Of a DNA stretch of 16,544 nucleotides, positions 1 through 6,028 are shown in pieces. A model generated the notes under the pieces. It was not told the DNA's origin. It did not search any database and saw nothing but the letters and a program-made list of their open reading frames with translations. Where the stretch lies: positions 1-16,544 of the forward strand of contig JAIRJQ010000084.1 of the NCBI GenBank assembly GCA_031260545.1. The letters are read 5' to 3'. Source of the DNA: Methanomassiliicoccaceae archaeon. Its GTDB lineage: Archaea; Thermoplasmatota; Thermoplasmata; Methanomassiliicoccales; Methanomethylophilaceae. The position numbers and the translations under genes are program-made. Within the stretch, counting starts at the first letter, position 1; every line of letters begins with the position of its first letter.

Positions 1-88
1 GATAATCCACGAGAACGGGCGCTCCGAATGATATCTGGAGAGCCCTCGCACCAATGATCCTTGCTTTCTCGAACCTAGTGTACTTCAT
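1..88 (-). CDS. rpo6: DNA-directed RNA polymerase subunit Rpo6 (RpoK), N-terminal part, cut by window edge
   Basis: The minus strand from ATG at 88 encodes 29 residues before the window ends. They begin MKYTRFEKARIIGARALQIS and continue FGAPVLVDY, the highly conserved core of archaeal Rpo6/RpoK (eukaryotic Rpb6 homologue), which stabilises the assembled RNA polymerase clamp region. The family is only about 55-90 residues long, so roughly half the gene lies outside the window. The start is supported by GGTGA placed 4 nt upstream and by a good TATA box (CTTTATAAA, 128-136) about 40 nt upstream. A 42-residue ORF (110-238) ends 21 nt before it on the same strand. The match is to conserved residues I recognise; no search was run. 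Confidence 0.9.
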   Translation of the reverse strand, partial: MKYTRFEKARIIGARALQISFGAPVLVDY

Positions 89-109
89 ATGTTCACCATA
101 CGGGAGTTG

Positions 110-238
110 TCAGTTATTAGGCTCCCCTTTATAAAGATTTGCAAGAAAAAAAGACCGTGTCTTATCAAGGGACATCGTGAACGCAGCCCTGTTACCGGGT
201 ATCTGGAACTTCTTCTCATTATTATTCTTCTCCGTCAT
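110..238 (-). CDS. Small hypothetical protein, 42 aa, upstream of rpo6
   Basis: ATG at 238 (minus) opens a 42-codon frame ending TGA at 110-112. The product begins MTEKNNNEKKFQIPGNRAAF and is polar and basic in its first half; it ends KGEPNN. I do not recognise a family. AGGA lies a few nt before the start. The start overlaps the last 17 nt of another small ORF (222-359), which would suggest translational coupling, and the stop is 21 nt before rpo6. Third codon positions are mostly G/C, as in neighbouring genes. Against it, the rpo6 TATA box lies inside it and the size is near the noise level for open frames. It could simply be an intergenic spacer. Confidence 0.35.
   Translation of the reverse strand: MTEKNNNEKKFQIPGNRAAFTMSLDKTRSFFLANLYKGEPNN
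128..136 (-). promoter_or_regulatory. TATA box of rpo6
   Basis: Minus strand reads CTTTATAAAGG, a near-ideal archaeal TATA box. Its centre is about 44 nt from the rpo6 ATG, predicting initiation near position 106 and a short leader carrying the GGTGA site. It lies inside the small ORF at 110-238. Confidence 0.6.
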
Positions 239-359
239 GCTTCCTGTTTTTAATGAACAGACCTGCGAAGATCAGCGTCCGCAGCGCGATCGCCGCACCC
301 GGATAGTTCACGAACGCGCCGGGGCCTCCGTCCCCCGGTCGGTCCGCATCCGCCGCCAA
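222..359 (-). CDS. Possible small membrane protein, 45 aa, TTG start
   Basis: A minus-strand frame from TTG at 359 (AAGGA 4 nt upstream) to TAA at 222-224 encodes a Gly/Asp/Pro-rich start, then NYPGAAIALRTLIFAGLFIK, a possible short membrane segment, then a charged tail NRKHDGEE. The codon use is strongly G/C-ending. A GTG at 308 would give a 29-residue version. A competing frame from ATG at 372 (MKEKFGGGCGPTGG, then Arg-rich) overlaps it in another register; the two could be one reading frame broken by an indel in the G-rich run near 325-340. No family recognised. It overlaps the next small ORF by 17 nt. Confidence 0.3.
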   Translation of the reverse strand: MAADADRPGDGGPGAFVNYPGAAIALRTLIFAGLFIKNRKHDGEE

Positions 360-433
360 ACTTTTCCTTCATAGCCGGCGACCGCATCCGCTGTTCATGC
401 CTCTGATAACTGTATGATATGCAAGTATTATGC

Positions 434-1966
434 TTAATCAAGCAGCACGGTCTTGTTCTTCGGATATGTAACAGTATATTTCACAGGGAACGTCCTTGAC
501 TCCGCCGGATTCAGAGACAGTTTCCATGTCAGCTTTCCTTTGTCCTTATCGTGCTCCGCGCCTGATATTGTTACCGCGTCAACTGTTATCCCTTTGTTCA
601 CTGAAACGGGCAGCTGATCCTCGATGACTATGCTGATCTTCTGTTTTCTGAGGTTCTTTGTCGTTAATACCCATTCTCTGCTCACTTTTACGGACGAGCC
701 TATCATTGACCTTTCCGTCAGGTCCTTTCCTTTCGTTCTTGTGACGATGACATTCTTGTCCCTTCCCAGAGAGATGCGCAGACCTTCTTCGGCCCTTCTG
801 GGATCGATGTTGCTGCATCCGACGTACTTGTCCTCAAAGAATATGTTCGCTGCTCCCGTTATCAAGTTGAGATGTTCCCATTCCTTTATCTCTGCGATCA
901 GGAACACGTCCTTCTCGAGTTTGCGGACGCTCTTGTACATATATTCCGCGTTGAGTCCGTTCGTTGCTATGTCCACGGACTTTCCGTTGCTTGATGACGG
1001 TACGGTATACGGCACCGGTAAAGTGTATTCAACGCTTGTGACGCTCTCTGTCGAAACCGTCCTGATGTGCGCAGGGGCGGCACATGCCGCCGGTTGGCAT
1101 TCATCCTCCATCAATTCCGCACTGGCCATCGGGGCGCATTCTTTATTGAACGATTGGTACTGATTGACCGCTCTGGCCCTCATCTGTACCGGCTCGTAGA
1201 AGTCGATGTACCATGGATTCAACTCGGGAATGTCGCCCCCCAGCGTCGGATCGCCGGTCGACAGTATCAACGAAACTTCGTTCCAATCCTCGCCGGTGCT
1301 TTGGTAAACTGTAGCTTTGGAGGCTATTTGTACGGGACTCTCGACGTCCTTCACCCTTATGTCGTAATACGGTGTCCATGATGCGTTGTATGTGAAATAT
1401 GATACCGTAAGCTCAGATTCGGTGTCATCGTTACAGTGCACCTCTATCTCCACATTCGATCGTTTTCTGTCCTGGTTGTCCGCGCCTATCTCCGATTCGA
1501 GACCGTAGATCTCCTCTGAAAGTTTTTTTATCCTTTTTTCCGAGGTGAATTTTTCTTTGCATATCGCTGACATCCGTTCTCTGAAGAATTCCGTTGTAAC
1601 TTTAACATCCTCCGACCTGAACGTCTTGCCGTTGGATATCAGGGAATTTTTCCGTGTCAGGTCCTCTTCCTCTGACATCACCCTGAACATCTTCTGTTCC
1701 ATCTCCAGTTCATTCCTCAGGTCTTCCAGTTTTTTGTAAAGTCCCGATATGCGTTTGTCCTCCGCTTTTGCGTATAACGTTCCGTACGTTACCGATAACA
1801 CAACGCACTTCCCGTCCGATGATGCCGTTACGGACTGTCCGTTCATGCTGTACGGGAGGTCCGCAAAAGTTAACTTGTTCGTGCCTTTCTTAAGTTTGAA
1901 CGTTTCTGTGCGCGTGATCTGCGCACCGTTCAGATATACAACCGCTTCCGTTATCTTGCTGCTCAT
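434..1966 (-). CDS. MuiA-family protein (DUF4140/DUF4139)
   Basis: A 510-residue protein with the two-domain layout of the 'mucoidy inhibitor MuiA' family. It has an N-terminal DUF4140-like domain (about 1-95, starting SSKITEAVVYLNGAQITR), a charged helical, likely coiled-coil segment (about 70-170), then a long beta-rich DUF4139 domain with the signature YNASWTPYYDIRV near residue 195. The molecular function of the family is not established. No signal peptide or membrane segment is seen, so it is probably cytosolic. A Cys/Ala-rich stretch (CQPAACAAPA) near residue 292 looks like a linker. Start: ATGs occur at 1972 and 1966. AGAAGG lies 1 nt from the first and 7 nt from the second, so I chose 1966. 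It is apparently monocistronic, with its own TATA box. Confidence 0.85.
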   Translation of the reverse strand: MSSKITEAVVYLNGAQITRTETFKLKKGTNKLTFADLPYSMNGQSVTASSDGKCVVLSVTYGTLYAKAEDKRISGLYKKLEDLRNELEMEQKMFRVMSEEEDLTRKNSLISNGKTFRSEDVKVTTEFFRERMSAICKEKFTSEKRIKKLSEEIYGLESEIGADNQDRKRSNVEIEVHCNDDTESELTVSYFTYNASWTPYYDIRVKDVESPVQIASKATVYQSTGEDWNEVSLILSTGDPTLGGDIPELNPWYIDFYEPVQMRARAVNQYQSFNKECAPMASAELMEDECQPAACAAPAHIRTVSTESVTSVEYTLPVPYTVPSSSNGKSVDIATNGLNAEYMYKSVRKLEKDVFLIAEIKEWEHLNLITGAANIFFEDKYVGCSNIDPRRAEEGLRISLGRDKNVIVTRTKGKDLTERSMIGSSVKVSREWVLTTKNLRKQKISIVIEDQLPVSVNKGITVDAVTISGAEHDKDKGKLTWKLSLNPAESRTFPVKYTVTYPKNKTVLLD

Positions 1967-2000
1967 TATCATGCCTTCTTATAAGTAGGAGCGGCATAGA

Positions 2001-2008
2001 GTATAAAA
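2001..2008 (-). promoter_or_regulatory. TATA box of the MuiA-family gene
   Basis: Minus strand TTTTATAC, 35-42 nt before the preferred ATG at 1966. Initiation near 1980 would leave a leader of about 12 nt containing AGAAGG. Confidence 0.5.
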
Positions 2009-2084
2009 TAGTGACTGCATTAATACTTACATGTTATAATTATTAATCGTCCCGAGGTTTTCCGGATCCTTTTTCTTACATAAC

Positions 2085-2093
2085 GAATATATC
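2085..2093 (+). promoter_or_regulatory. TATA box of the membrane module
   Basis: GAATATATC centred 27 nt before the ATG at 2116. This is the spacing expected for a leaderless transcript. Confidence 0.5.
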
Positions 2094-2115
2094 TTAACGG
2101 TGATATATCTACATC

Positions 2116-2982
2116 ATGAACAGTTATACCGTCGGCAGGATACTTGTGGGTTTGGCAGGGGCCGCCGTTGCCGCCATTCTTGTCTTCTCTCTTGCGCCGA
2201 TCGCTTTCGGGGGATTGGACGTGACCATGGACGAAGATCTGTCCGTTGAGTATGATGATATGACCCAGACCCTGACGATAGAAGGGAACATCAATATTGC
2301 GAGCGCCATGCCTTGGGATATAGAACTGAGCTACGAGGTCGTACTCGGAACGGAGGACAACCCCATCTGGTCGTCCTCAAAAAGCACCACTATCCCGAGC
2401 GGTCAGACCGGGTCGCTCCCTATAGATTTTGAGATCGGCGTCGACGACCTGATGCTGTACTTTTTGACGTGTTTGGAATCTGAGTTCAAGTCTGACAGCA
2501 CGGACGGGACGTTCGAGGGGAAATTCTCGCTTCCGCTGACCATAAAACTCAACGGAAGTTACATACAGAGTTTGGTCGGCTTTGATGTCGGCGTAGGATT
2601 TGACCTCGGAGGCAGCGCGAAAGGCAAACTTGAATGCGACGAAGCGGGTACCAAACTGAAAAGCGAAATAAAGATAGAACTCCCGGAAGGTCTCGCGTTC
2701 GAATATGAATGTACCTTCGCGTTCAAGATCACGGACAAGGACGGAAATTCTGTTAACGGAACTTTGAGTTACGACGGCAGCAGCGGAACTGAGGGCGTCA
2801 TCAGCTTGGATGTGTCCACGGACCCCTCTTCGGTCACGATCGCCGGCATCCTTGATTCTTATCTGAACGGAGGCGGGACCATTGAATTGAACGGTAAAAC
2901 GATCGTGCTTACCCCGGAACAGATGAAGACGCTGGCCGATGCCATCAAAGGATTGCTTGACCACGCGGGGGTGACGTTATGA
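2116..2982 (+). CDS. Membrane-anchored protein with a large beta-rich domain, no known family
   Basis: A 288-residue protein not recognised as any family. Residues about 7-31 (TVGRILVGLAGAAVAAILVF...) form one hydrophobic segment that could be a signal anchor or uncleaved signal peptide. The remaining 255 residues are polar, Gly/Ser/Thr/Asp-rich and alternate in a beta-strand pattern. They look like an extracytoplasmic immunoglobulin-like or LEA2-like fold (for example EYDDMTQTLTIEGNINIASA, then SLPLTIKLNGSYIQSLVGFD). The C-terminus (TPEQMKTLADAIKGLLDHAG) is an amphipathic helix. Only a few Cys are present. The start at 2116 fits a leaderless transcript from the TATA box at 2085. Its stop overlaps the next gene's start by 4 nt (ATGA), so the two are co-translated and probably work together at the cell surface. 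Confidence 0.7.
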   Translation: MNSYTVGRILVGLAGAAVAAILVFSLAPIAFGGLDVTMDEDLSVEYDDMTQTLTIEGNINIASAMPWDIELSYEVVLGTEDNPIWSSSKSTTIPSGQTGSLPIDFEIGVDDLMLYFLTCLESEFKSDSTDGTFEGKFSLPLTIKLNGSYIQSLVGFDVGVGFDLGGSAKGKLECDEAGTKLKSEIKIELPEGLAFEYECTFAFKITDKDGNSVNGTLSYDGSSGTEGVISLDVSTDPSSVTIAGILDSYLNGGGTIELNGKTIVLTPEQMKTLADAIKGLLDHAGVTL

Positions 2983-3506
2983 GCGATAAGAAAAATAAGG
3001 ACAAGGGCGGGGTCAAAGGCGCCGCCGCCTATTTCCTTAAAACGCTGATCGCCCTGGTGATACTGCCTCTTGCCGTATACTACGCAATACCGTCGATCTT
3101 CGATGCCGTCGCCGGCGGTGCCGCCGGGGACATTGCGGAACAGGTGGAAAAACTTAAACCGTATATAGACAGGATCGTCATCTTCGCGATACCTCTGCTC
3201 ATAATCTCCATACCCCTGGGATATTATCCGCGCGGCGATAAGAGAAAGGCAGTATGCAGGATCGCGTACGGCGCAGCGGGCGCGGTCTTCCTTTGGTTCG
3301 TCACGAACGGAGGGAGATTCGATCTTGCAATGAATGATGTGGGTCTCGGTAATGTTTCTGCATCATCGTTCACCATCGGTCTGAACAACACCACTCTGAT
3401 ACTGATCGCCATAGTCCTCTGTCTGATCAAAGGTCTGCTTGGTATACTCGAGTACCGCTGCTACCGTGACGAACTGAACCGCAGCAAGGCCGCTCCTTCG
3501 GAATGA
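2979..3506 (+). CDS. Four-helix integral membrane protein, partner of the upstream gene
   Basis: A 175-residue protein of unrecognised family. It has a Lys/Asp-rich cytoplasmic start (SDKKNKDKGG), followed by hydrophobic segments near residues 16-39, 65-84, 91-109 and 134-155. A charged loop (about 40-64) contains EQVEKLKPYID, and the tail RCYRDELNRSKAAPSE is polar. The arrangement suggests four membrane helices with both ends inside. The ATG overlaps the stop of the preceding gene as ATGA, implying coupled translation. The partner has a large beta-rich exterior domain, so a membrane complex (transport, secretion or envelope organisation) is possible, but nothing in the sequence identifies the role. 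Immediately after the stop begins a set of strong inverted repeats. Confidence 0.7.
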   Translation: MSDKKNKDKGGVKGAAAYFLKTLIALVILPLAVYYAIPSIFDAVAGGAAGDIAEQVEKLKPYIDRIVIFAIPLLIISIPLGYYPRGDKRKAVCRIAYGAAGAVFLWFVTNGGRFDLAMNDVGLGNVSASSFTIGLNNTTLILIAIVLCLIKGLLGILEYRCYRDELNRSKAAPSE

Positions 3507-3581
3507 ACCGTCCGCATGATCGGTGCTATATGCGGACCGTTGCAGCGGATGCGTCATGCGGTCCGCAGAATACCCTGCGGA
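3506..3581 (+). promoter_or_regulatory. Cascade of three overlapping, mutually exclusive stems downstream of the membrane module
   Basis: Four short segments can pair in series. Segment 1 (3510-3517, GTCCGCAT) pairs with segment 2 (3530-3537, ATGCGGAC), extended by an AAC/GTT base. Segment 2 (3531-3539, TGCGGACCG) alternatively pairs with segment 3 (3559-3567, CGGTCCGCA). Segment 3 (3562-3568, TCCGCAG) alternatively pairs with segment 4 (3575-3581, CTGCGGA). Only 1:2 plus 3:4, or 2:3 alone, can form. The first stem starts in the stop codon of the 2979 gene. No T-tract follows, so this is not a simple terminator. It may be a 3' end structure, a switch, or a degenerate repeat. Confidence 0.45.
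3558..3569 (+). repeat. 12-nt intergenic repeat, copy 1
   Basis: GCGGTCCGCAGA, identical to 8280-8291. The 9-nt core CGGTCCGCA also occurs at 340-348, and inverted at 3531-3539. None of these copies lies in a well-supported long gene. Each of the two 12-nt copies takes part in a potential hairpin near gene ends. Chance cannot be excluded in one window. Confidence 0.3.
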
Positions 3582-3628
3582 AGCGCCACATGTTCATCTG
3601 TGATCTGTACGCGGGACGGAACGACGTG

Positions 3629-3635
3629 TTTTATA
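3629..3635 (+). promoter_or_regulatory. TATA box of the DUF2240 gene
   Basis: TTTTATA centred about 27 nt before the ATG at 3660, so the transcript should be leaderless. Confidence 0.5.
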
Positions 3636-3652
3636 CCGAATCTATGATTCGG
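3636..3652 (+). promoter_or_regulatory. Perfect inverted repeat between TATA box and start of the DUF2240 gene
   Basis: CCGAATC-TAT-GATTCGG is a perfect 7-bp inverted repeat with a 3-nt centre. It begins directly after the TATA box and ends 7 nt before the ATG. A dimeric regulator bound here would block the initiation site, so it is an operator candidate. Because the expected initiation site is near 3660, it should not be part of the mRNA, which argues against an RNA hairpin role. Confidence 0.4.
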
Positions 3653-3659
3653 ATTGCGT

Positions 3660-4151
3660 ATGGATGAACTTAAGTTTACCGCAGCCGCATTCTTCCGCAA
3701 CAAAGGAAAGAACGTTGTCACGGAAGACGAGTTCGTAATGGGGATATCCATGGATATGCGCTGGGTGTCCCCGACGGACGCCAAGGATGTGCTCTCTCTG
3801 CTTATACGGGAGAATTATCTGGTAAAGGACGGCGGCTACCTGAGACCTGCGTTCGATGTCCATACGGCCGATGTCCCGCTGGGATTCAAACCATCCAATG
3901 ATCTTGTCCTCAAAGCAAAAAAGCCGAAGAAGGCCGTGCCGGATGTTCAGACAGGCGATCTTTTATCCGAGCTGATGGCGAAAGCGGAATCACTGGGTAT
4001 GAAGAGAAAGGACTTTGTCGTCTCGGTGAACGCGATACAGAAAAGGCTCAACGTGGACATCGAAGTGGCTGCGCTGCTTATGCTGAGAGATAACGGTGCC
4101 GATATTCACGAATATGTGAAAAAGGCGTACGAGACCATCGCGAAACGATGA
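3660..4151 (+). CDS. DUF2240 family protein
   Basis: A 163-residue archaeal protein of the DUF2240 family, whose function is unknown. The N-terminal 75 residues look like a winged-helix domain (DELKFTAAAFFRNKGKNVVT, then a region with DAKDVLSLLIRENYLVKDGG). A Lys/Pro-rich linker (KAKKPKKAVPDVQ) leads to a helical C-terminal domain (about 97-163) containing AKAESLGMKRKDFVVSVNAI and ending EYVKKAYETIAKR. I chose ATG at 3660, not the in-frame TTG at 3654, because the TATA box sits 27 nt upstream of it. The gene ends at 4151, with its TGA abutting the stop codon of the convergent MBF1 gene. An inverted repeat in its promoter suggests regulation. Confidence 0.75.
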   Translation: MDELKFTAAAFFRNKGKNVVTEDEFVMGISMDMRWVSPTDAKDVLSLLIRENYLVKDGGYLRPAFDVHTADVPLGFKPSNDLVLKAKKPKKAVPDVQTGDLLSELMAKAESLGMKRKDFVVSVNAIQKRLNVDIEVAALLMLRDNGADIHEYVKKAYETIAKR

Positions 4152-4652
4152 TCATTCTTTTCTGATGAAGTTCTCCAGCGTCATCTTGGCGCTTGTGTTC
4201 TTGTTCGTTCCTGCGGTCACCTGTACCGCTTCCGTGAGCTTTATGTTCAGCGCTTTTTCGATCTTCTTCATTAGTTTTTCATCTGGTATGAGATTGTTCG
4301 CCTCCACCTTTGCGATGATCCCTTTCTTCTCGTATATCGATGCCGCAAATTGTTCCACGTCCATTCCGGCCGCTGTGCGCGCCTCTCTTATCACTTTCCC
4401 GTAGTCGGCAACAAGCTCGATCGACTGCGTGTTCGCATAAACGTCCTTCGTCTGCATGCGCTTCTCGCGCTTTTGTAATCTTTCTTCGATGATCGCGGCA
4501 CTGGGCGCCGGTGCGCTCCCTGCCTTTGAGGATGGCTGCGCCTTATATTCCTCGCCGAACCTCATACAATTCTGGCAGACGTGCAGCTTAGTGCCCTCTA
4601 TGAACACGGGCTTCGTGACGCCTGCCTCCTTTCCGCACATTTCGCATATCAT
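4152..4652 (-). CDS. mbf1: Archaeal multiprotein-bridging factor 1 (zinc ribbon plus HTH)
   Basis: A 166-residue protein with the layout of archaeal aMBF1. An N-terminal zinc ribbon has Cys3-x2-Cys6 and Cys26-x2-Cys29 (MICEMCGKE...LHVCQNCM). A flexible Ser/Ala/Pro linker (37-53) and a basic helix (56-70) follow. A Cro/C1-type helix-turn-helix lies near 83-138 (YGKVIREARTAAGMDVEQFA ...). Eukaryotic MBF1 bridges activators and TBP; archaeal MBF1 has been linked to ribosomes and translation, so its exact role is open. The longer in-frame start at 4712 adds unrelated residues. ATG at 4652 matches the family start and lies 26 nt from a TATA box at 4674-4682, hence leaderless. It is divergent from PAN, and its stop abuts that of the DUF2240 gene. 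Confidence 0.88.
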   Translation of the reverse strand: MICEMCGKEAGVTKPVFIEGTKLHVCQNCMRFGEEYKAQPSSKAGSAPAPSAAIIEERLQKREKRMQTKDVYANTQSIELVADYGKVIREARTAAGMDVEQFAASIYEKKGIIAKVEANNLIPDEKLMKKIEKALNIKLTEAVQVTAGTNKNTSAKMTLENFIRKE

Positions 4653-4673
4653 TGTTTCCCCATAGTTTACGTG

Positions 4674-4682
4674 ATAATTAAA
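4674..4682 (-). promoter_or_regulatory. TATA box of mbf1
   Basis: Minus strand TTTAATTAT centred 26 nt before the ATG at 4652. This supports that start and a leaderless mRNA. Confidence 0.45.
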
Positions 4683-4739
4683 CATAATTGTTCTGTTTTG
4701 CAGGCTTATCAACGATTGTATGGTGGGTTACAACGGAAA

Positions 4740-4748
4740 GTTAATAAG
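4740..4748 (+). promoter_or_regulatory. TATA box of pan
   Basis: GTTAATAAG lies about 40 nt before the pan ATG. Initiation near 4770 would leave a short leader holding AGAGG (4774-4778), 8 nt from the ATG. A closer AGATATAAG is too near the start to serve. Confidence 0.4.
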
Positions 4749-4786
4749 ACAGTCGCTCTCTCTAACAGATATAAGAGGTTCCGAAT

Positions 4787-5998
4787 ATGGACAGCACGCA
4801 CGACAGAGAGCTGACTTCCGAGCTGAAGGATAAGATATTAGCACTTGAGAGTAAGATCGTCAGGCTCACGGAAGAGATACAGAGTGTGGAAAGCGAGAAG
4901 CGTTCCGCCGAGAGCGAACTGTTCAGAGCGCAGAAGGAACTGAAACGTTTGAGGACGGAGATGGACAGGCTGAAGAGCCCTCCTCTTATCGTCGGAACGC
5001 TGAAGGACATCCTTTCCGATACTCGCGTGGTAGTTAAAAGCTCCACCGGACCTGATTTTATTGTCTCCGTTTCCGAATTCGTTCCGAAGAAGGAGCTCAT
5101 TCCGGGTTCCCGCGTGTCAATGAACAAACAGACGTTAGCGGTGATGGATGTTCTCCCCGCGTCGCTGGACCCCGTTGTCACCGGAGCGGAGATCATAGAT
5201 AAGCCCAACATCACATACGATGATGTCGGAGGGCTCAGAATGCAGATGATGGAGCTCCGCGAAGCCGTCGAAGATCCGTTGCTGCGTCCGGAACTGTATA
5301 AGAAAGTGGGCATCGAACCTCCGAAAGGGGTGCTTCTCGTAGGCCCTCCCGGGACCGGAAAAACGCTGATGGCCAAGGCCGTCGCGAATGCTACTAAGGC
5401 CACGTTCATAAGGCTCGTCGGGTCCGAACTCGTTCAGAAATATATCGGCGAAGGCGCAAGACTTGTGCGCGAACTGTTCGACCTCGCCAAAGAGAAGGCG
5501 CCGTCCATCATATTCATTGATGAATTGGATGCGGTCGGCGCAAAAAGACTGGACGGATCGACGTCCGGGGACCGCGAAGTTCAAAGGACATTGATGCAGC
5601 TGCTTTCCGAACTCGACGGTTTCACGCCTACCAGCAACATAAAGATAATCGGTGCCACGAACAGGCCGGACATACTTGACGACGCCCTCTTAAGACCGGG
5701 ACGTTTCGACAGGATAATCGATATCGGCATCCCCGACATCGACGGGCGTGTCGAGATATTCAAGATACACACATCGTACATGAACATCGACGGCCACATA
5801 GACACGAAGATACTTGCGGTCATGTCGGACGGCGCCACCGGTGCGGAAATAAAATCGATATGCACCGAGGCAGGAATGCTGGCGATACGTGACGGACGCG
5901 ACTGCGTGACGATGAACGATTTCGAAAAGGCAAAATCAAAGGTCATGGAAGCGGAGAAAGGAAGGACGAGCAAACCTCCTGCGCTCATGTTCGCATGA
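4787..5998 (+). CDS. pan: Proteasome-activating nucleotidase (PAN), AAA+ ATPase
   Basis: A 403-residue homologue of the 26S proteasome Rpt subunits. It unfolds substrates with ATP and feeds them into the 20S core. Domains in order: N-terminal coiled coil (about 10-65), OB-like subdomain (66-135), AAA+ core (about 145-340) and C-terminal helical lid. Visible motifs are Walker A GPPGTGKT (186-193), pore loop KYIGEG (218-223), Walker B IIFIDELD (241-248), sensor IGATNRPD (288-295) and arginine fingers in LLRPGRFDR (301-309). Length is typical. The C-terminus ends PALMFA, so the last three residues are Met-Phe-Ala where canonical PAN has a hydrophobic-Tyr-X gate-opening motif. The start is supported by AGAGG upstream. 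A T8 tract follows the stop. Confidence 0.95.
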   Translation: MDSTHDRELTSELKDKILALESKIVRLTEEIQSVESEKRSAESELFRAQKELKRLRTEMDRLKSPPLIVGTLKDILSDTRVVVKSSTGPDFIVSVSEFVPKKELIPGSRVSMNKQTLAVMDVLPASLDPVVTGAEIIDKPNITYDDVGGLRMQMMELREAVEDPLLRPELYKKVGIEPPKGVLLVGPPGTGKTLMAKAVANATKATFIRLVGSELVQKYIGEGARLVRELFDLAKEKAPSIIFIDELDAVGAKRLDGSTSGDREVQRTLMQLLSELDGFTPTSNIKIIGATNRPDILDDALLRPGRFDRIIDIGIPDIDGRVEIFKIHTSYMNIDGHIDTKILAVMSDGATGAEIKSICTEAGMLAIRDGRDCVTMNDFEKAKSKVMEAEKGRTSKPPALMFA

Positions 5999-6007
5999 TC
6001 CTAAACC

Positions 6008-6018
6008 TTTTTTTTATT
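6008..6018 (+). terminator. Oligo-T terminator of pan
   Basis: A run of eight T followed by ATT starts 10 nt after the pan stop, in the 30-nt gap before the convergent GPN gene. Archaeal polymerase stops at such U-tracts without a hairpin. Confidence 0.55.
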
Positions 6019-6028
6019 ACCTCCGGGA

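Noticed and set aside
177..374. A 65-codon plus-strand ORF
   Set aside because: Antisense to the small minus-strand frames and Arg-rich; no promoter or ribosome site seen.
250..441. A 63-codon minus-strand frame including MKEKFGGGCGPTGG
   Set aside because: The downstream part is Arg/Asp-rich out-of-frame sequence; the alternative register (222-359) looks more protein-like. Kept only as a frameshift possibility.
624..1163. A 179-codon plus-strand open frame
   Set aside because: Antisense to the DUF4139 domain; composition is typical of a reverse-strand shadow.
4700..4735. TTGTA...TACAA inverted repeat between mbf1 and pan
   Set aside because: Only 5 bp with a 9-nt spacer, and imperfect flanks; too weak to call an operator.
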